From Pseudodesulfovibrio thermohalotolerans (GTDB lineage Bacteria > Desulfobacterota > Desulfovibrionia > Desulfovibrionales > Desulfovibrionaceae), in NCBI RefSeq assembly GCF_021353295.2, contig NZ_CP120635.1, positions 3,303,501 to 3,367,500 of the forward strand: DNA of 64,000 bases, written 5' to 3'. The translations under genes and the position numbers were made by a program. Positions 60,727 to 64,000 of the stretch are shown here, piece by piece (the first letter of the stretch is position 1; each line of letters begins with the position of its first letter). Under the pieces are notes generated by a model. It saw nothing but the letters and a program-made list of their open reading frames with translations, searched no databases and was not told the origin of the DNA.

Positions 60727-61755
60727 GTGACCACCACACTCTGCCTCGACATCGGCAGCGGCACCCAGGACGTGCTGCTCCACTCCCCGGACAGGGAGAT
60801 TGAAAACTGTCCCAAGTTCGTCATCCCCTCCCCCGCACTCCAGATCGGCCGCCGCCTCGAAGCGTTGCGGCTGAAAGAAAAGCCCGTCTGGCTGCACGGC
60901 AGCAACATGGGCGGCGGCGTGACCCGCTTCATCAACGCCCACCTCAAGGCCGGGCTCGAAGTGGCCGCGACCGAGAACGCCGCCTACACCATGGCCGACG
61001 ACCTGTCCCGCGTGACCGGCATGAACATAAAGCTTGCCGATCAGTGTCCGGACGGCTTCACGCCGGTCCGTCTCACCGACTTCGACGAGGCGTGGTGGCG
61101 CCGTTTCCTGGACGCCGCAGAGCTTCCCTGGCCCGACCGCATCGCGGCCTGCGCCCAGGACCACGGCTTCCATCCGGGAGAGTCCAACCGCATGGGCCGG
61201 TTCAAGCTGTGGCGCTCCCTGCTTCACGACGGCGAAGGCCGACCCGAGGCCCTGGTCTACCAAACCCCGCCCGCCATGCTCACCCGCCTTGCGGACCTTC
61301 AGCGCGACATCGGCAGCGGTCCCGTGGCCGACACCGGCGCGGCCGCCGTGCTCGGCGCGCTGTACGAGGACCGGATCGAACGTTTGAGCTTCGAACGCGG
61401 CATCACCCTGGTCAATATCGGCAACTCCCACCTCATCGCCTTCCTGCTCTTCGACGGCCGAATTCATGGCGTGTACGAGCAACACACCGGATGCGTGGAC
61501 GGGGCCAAGCTCTGGGCCGACCTGGAGCGGTTCCGCTGCGGCTGCCTCTCCTTCGAACAGGTCTTCGACGAAAACGGCCACGGCTGCCTCTGCATGGACC
61601 TGCCGACCGAGGCCGGAGGCTTTGCGCCCACCTTCGTGCTCGGCCCGCGTCGGGCCATGCTGGAGGGATACGATGTGGACTTCCCCTCCCCGGGCGGGGA
61701 CATGATGCTTGCGGGCTGCTTCGGCCTGCTGAAAGGGCTGGCAATGCAGGGCTAA
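60727..61755 (+). CDS. DUF1786-family protein
   Basis: A protein of 342 residues with a GTG start at 60727 (AAAGGAG site 8 bases upstream). The N-terminus TTTLCLDIGSGTQDVLL resembles the phosphate-1 loop of the actin-like ATPase fold, and later come VADTGAAAVLGAL and ITLVNIGNSHLIAFLL. DUF1786 has been annotated as related to pyruvate formate-lyase activation, without biochemical support. It occurs alone here. Function not established. Confidence 0.75.
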   Translation: MTTTLCLDIGSGTQDVLLHSPDREIENCPKFVIPSPALQIGRRLEALRLKEKPVWLHGSNMGGGVTRFINAHLKAGLEVAATENAAYTMADDLSRVTGMNIKLADQCPDGFTPVRLTDFDEAWWRRFLDAAELPWPDRIAACAQDHGFHPGESNRMGRFKLWRSLLHDGEGRPEALVYQTPPAMLTRLADLQRDIGSGPVADTGAAAVLGALYEDRIERLSFERGITLVNIGNSHLIAFLLFDGRIHGVYEQHTGCVDGAKLWADLERFRCGCLSFEQVFDENGHGCLCMDLPTEAGGFAPTFVLGPRRAMLEGYDVDFPSPGGDMMLAGCFGLLKGLAMQG

Positions 61756-61921
61756 GACCGGCCTTTCGGGCGGCGGCGCAAACTCGTCGCCGCCCTCCGC
61801 ACAGCCCCACACGCAGGCTGAACGGAAGACACCGCCAAAAAACGCGCTCCCCCCTAGGCAGGCCGCCCGCCCCATGGTAGGATGCGGCAACACCTTTCCC
61901 CTTCGAACGGAGGAGCTGATA

Positions 61922-62626
61922 ATGCCTGCCATACAACGTATTCCCCTGCTTTGCGCCCTGCTGCTTATTCCGGCCTGCCTTTGGGCCGCCGAAGCCGCCC
62001 ACGCCGGATGGGGCGACGCGCTCAAGGGCGCGGGCGATGCCGGAAGCAAGACCATGGGATTGCCCTCGGTCCCCACCGGAATCGATGACGCCTTCCGCGA
62101 GCTGCTCTCCATGGGCACCGACTCGGCAGTCGAATCGCTGTCCCAGGACGGCGGATTCTCCAAGCAGGCCGCCACGGCCCTGGCCATTCCGGATGATTAC
62201 CGAAAGCTTGCCGAAACCGTGGCTCCCGATTTGCTCACCTACTTGAACTCGGCCGCCGAATCGGCCGTCCCGGCCATCGGAGAGCTGTTTCAGGCAACTA
62301 TCGACACCATGGAATTCGCCAACCCGACGAGCCTTCTTTCGGGCAAAAATGACGCCGTTACCGCCTATTTTGAAGAAAGCGCGCGGCCTGAACTGACGGA
62401 AAACGCGGCCCCTCTGATCCAGTCCGCCCTGGAGCAGACCGGGGCGGGGTCGGCCATGAGCGCCGCGCAACGCCTCTCCTCCATGACCGGCGGAGCCTTC
62501 GACCCGGTGACCTATCTGACCGACAAGACCCTGGACTCCATGTTCCTGTACCTTGGCCAGACCGAAAAGGGCGTGCGCTCCGGCGACATCGAAACGACCA
62601 GCAAACTTCTCCAACAGTTTTTCTAG
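61922..62626 (+). CDS. DUF4197-family exported protein
   Basis: A protein of 234 residues; start at 61922 with CGGAGGAG. Signal peptide ends AAEAAHAGW. The body has the DUF4197 pattern (GIDDAFRELLSMGTDSAVESLSQDGGFS, PDDYRKLAETVAPDLLTYLN, DPVTYLTDKTLDSMFLYLGQTEKGVR). Periplasmic. The asmA-like gene starts 9 bp later. Role unknown. Confidence 0.85.
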   Translation: MPAIQRIPLLCALLLIPACLWAAEAAHAGWGDALKGAGDAGSKTMGLPSVPTGIDDAFRELLSMGTDSAVESLSQDGGFSKQAATALAIPDDYRKLAETVAPDLLTYLNSAAESAVPAIGELFQATIDTMEFANPTSLLSGKNDAVTAYFEESARPELTENAAPLIQSALEQTGAGSAMSAAQRLSSMTGGAFDPVTYLTDKTLDSMFLYLGQTEKGVRSGDIETTSKLLQQFF

Positions 62627-62635
62627 GAGCTTCCA

Positions 62636-64000
62636 ATGAATAAATTCCTCAAGATCGTACTCATCATCATCGCCGCGCTGGCGGCCCTGTTCATCGCCCT
62701 ATGCATCTACGTGGTACTCGCGGTGGACACCACCAAACTCAAGGACGAGATTGCGAAAACCGTCAAGGAGCGGACCGGCCGCGAACTGACGTTTGAAGGC
62801 GATATCGGCTTCAACTTCTTCCCCTGGCTCGGGCTTGAAATAGGCCCCACCGCGCTCGGCAACGCTCCCGGCTTCGCGCCGGACGAAATGGTGCGCATCA
62901 ACCGCGCCGAGGCATCCATCCGCCTCCTGCCGCTGCTCTCCGGCAACGTGGCCGTCGGCAACGTGGTCCTGGACGGCCTGACCCTCAACCTGGCCAAGAA
63001 CAAGCAAGGCGTGACCAACTGGGACGACCTGGCCGGGGCTGGCGCGGACGCGGAAAAGCCCGCCGAGAAAGCCACCCCAAAGGAGGAGACGGCCAAGTCC
63101 GAGTCCTCCGCAAGCCTGTCCGTGGAAGGCGTTGAAATCACTAACGCCAATATCATCTATGACGACATGCAGGCGGGCAAGAAAACCGCCATCAACGACC
63201 TGGATCTCTTCGTGGGGCAGATCGGCGACAAGACCCGTTTTCCCTTTGAACTCAAGTTCCGCCTCAAACTCGACAGCCCCAAAATCGACACCCGGCCGGT
63301 GCTGACCGGCTTTGCCAAATTCGATCAGGAAGCGGGCTCCTTCGAGGTGGACGACATGGAGCTCTCCCTGCTCAACCTCGAACTGACCGGCCTCTTTTTC
63401 GCCAAGACCAAGGACGACGCCACCTCCTTCTCCTCGGAGATCAAGATGACCACCTCCTCGATCCGCGAACTCCTGGCCGGGCTGGGCATGACCCCGCCCG
63501 ACACGGCCGATCCCGACGTGCTCAAGCCGCTGGCCGCAACCATCAAGGTAAACGGCACCGACACCCAGGCCTCCCTGGAATCCCTGTCCCTCAAATTCGA
63601 CCAGACCCTCGTTACCGGCCAGGGCTCCGTCAAAAACTTCCAGAAGCCCGCCATCGCCTTCAACGTCAACGTCGACGGCATCGATGTGGACCGCTACCTG
63701 CCGCCCAAGTCCGAAGGCAACGATGCCCAGCCCGCAGCCGATTCCGCCTCGTCACCGGAAGCCCCTGCACAGGAACCCGACTTGAGCGCGCTCAAGGACC
63801 TGGACCTCAAGGGCAAACTGACCGTAGGCAAGCTCAAGGTCATGAACCTGACCATCACCGACATCCTGGCGGAGATCACGGCCCAAAACGGCCTGGTCAC
63901 GGCCGACCCGATGAACCTTAACCTTTATGGCGGCTCCTACTCCGCACGAGGCACCCTGGACGCCTCCAAGCCCGTGGCCGCCTGGACCGAATCGGGACGG
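62636..64000 (+). CDS. asmA: AsmA-family protein (3' end outside window)
   Basis: 455 codons are present and the frame is open at the window end. The start MNKFLKIVLIIIAALAALFIALCIYVVLAVDTTKLKDEIAKTVKERTGRELTFEGDIGFNFFPWLGLEIGP is typical AsmA: one membrane anchor then a periplasmic beta-rich domain. Repeated beta segments follow (GNAPGFAPDEMVRI, LPLLSGNVAVGNVVLDGLTL). AsmA-like proteins span the periplasm and are thought to carry phospholipids to the outer membrane. Two Ala/Glu/Pro-rich linkers (63040-63110 and 63720-63780) divide the domains. Confidence 0.92.
   Translation, partial: MNKFLKIVLIIIAALAALFIALCIYVVLAVDTTKLKDEIAKTVKERTGRELTFEGDIGFNFFPWLGLEIGPTALGNAPGFAPDEMVRINRAEASIRLLPLLSGNVAVGNVVLDGLTLNLAKNKQGVTNWDDLAGAGADAEKPAEKATPKEETAKSESSASLSVEGVEITNANIIYDDMQAGKKTAINDLDLFVGQIGDKTRFPFELKFRLKLDSPKIDTRPVLTGFAKFDQEAGSFEVDDMELSLLNLELTGLFFAKTKDDATSFSSEIKMTTSSIRELLAGLGMTPPDTADPDVLKPLAATIKVNGTDTQASLESLSLKFDQTLVTGQGSVKNFQKPAIAFNVNVDGIDVDRYLPPKSEGNDAQPAADSASSPEAPAQEPDLSALKDLDLKGKLTVGKLKVMNLTITDILAEITAQNGLVTADPMNLNLYGGSYSARGTLDASKPVAAWTESGR

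Overview
This 64 kb window is GC-rich chromosomal DNA that most likely comes from a sulfate-reducing member of the Desulfovibrionaceae (Desulfovibrio/Pseudodesulfovibrio type). The main evidence is the dissimilatory sulfite reductase locus dsrA-dsrB-dsrD followed by a CbiA-type amidotransferase (39.0-43.3 kb). Supporting evidence is a sigma54-controlled MTH1175/Mrp pair like the Orp system of Desulfovibrio, [NiFe]-hydrogenase maturation genes (hypAB), and a carbon-starvation/pyruvate-type transporter with its own LytS/LytTR system. Coding density is high and most genes lie in short operons closed by clear hairpin terminators.

Layout. 0-5 kb: 3' end of a molybdopterin oxidoreductase, an alpha/beta hydrolase with the outer-membrane lipid lipoprotein MlaA, and a divergent LysR/flavodoxin-type pair. 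4.4-8.4 kb: lytTR-lytS-cstA. 8.5-12.5 kb: lepB, lepA and a cyclopropane synthase. 12.9-19 kb: a PocR-domain sensor protein, a YitT/SAM-hydrolase/cobS operon, a sigma54-driven EF-hand protein, a lipoprotein SppA and an aminotransferase. 19.3-26.6 kb: a candidate sigma54-driven small RNA, ilvD, ribB under an FMN riboswitch, hypAB, and a sigma54 enhancer-binding protein with its probable target operon (MTH1175-type protein and Mrp ATPase). 26.7-35.9 kb: neuB with a winged-helix regulator, a fatty-acid CoA ligase and the complete livKHMGF transporter. 36-47 kb: a second sigma54-driven small protein, ppiB, a DegT aminotransferase, the dsr locus, and a znuA-zur-type zinc operon. 47.4-48.8 kb: a formamidase-like protein. 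54-64 kb: DUF554, AEC transporter, MBL hydrolase, CheX with a HEAT-repeat/receiver protein, a lipase-like hydrolase, DUF1786, DUF4197 and an AsmA protein that runs off the end.

The one clearly foreign segment is at about 48.97-53.93 kb. It is visibly AT-richer, lies against the 3' end of a tRNA-Leu(CAA) gene, and is bounded by a 12-bp direct repeat of that tRNA end, so it looks like a decayed tRNA-integrated island that has lost its integrase. It carries a HigB toxin with an unusual HigA-ImmA/IrrE protease fusion, a 41-residue gene with its own terminator, an IS3-family element with a nonsense mutation in orfB, and an IS110-family element whose flanks carry nested and covarying RNA hairpins (possible guide RNA).

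The recurring theme is sigma54. Four good -24/-12 promoters (GG-N10-GC) are visible, at about 16.0, 19.37, 25.2 and 36.0 kb. They serve two small acidic proteins, one candidate sRNA and the MTH1175/Mrp operon, and one enhancer-binding protein sits next to the last of these with three copies of a GGGCGAA-N3-TTCGCCC palindrome. All functional statements come from reading sequence motifs; no database search was possible.
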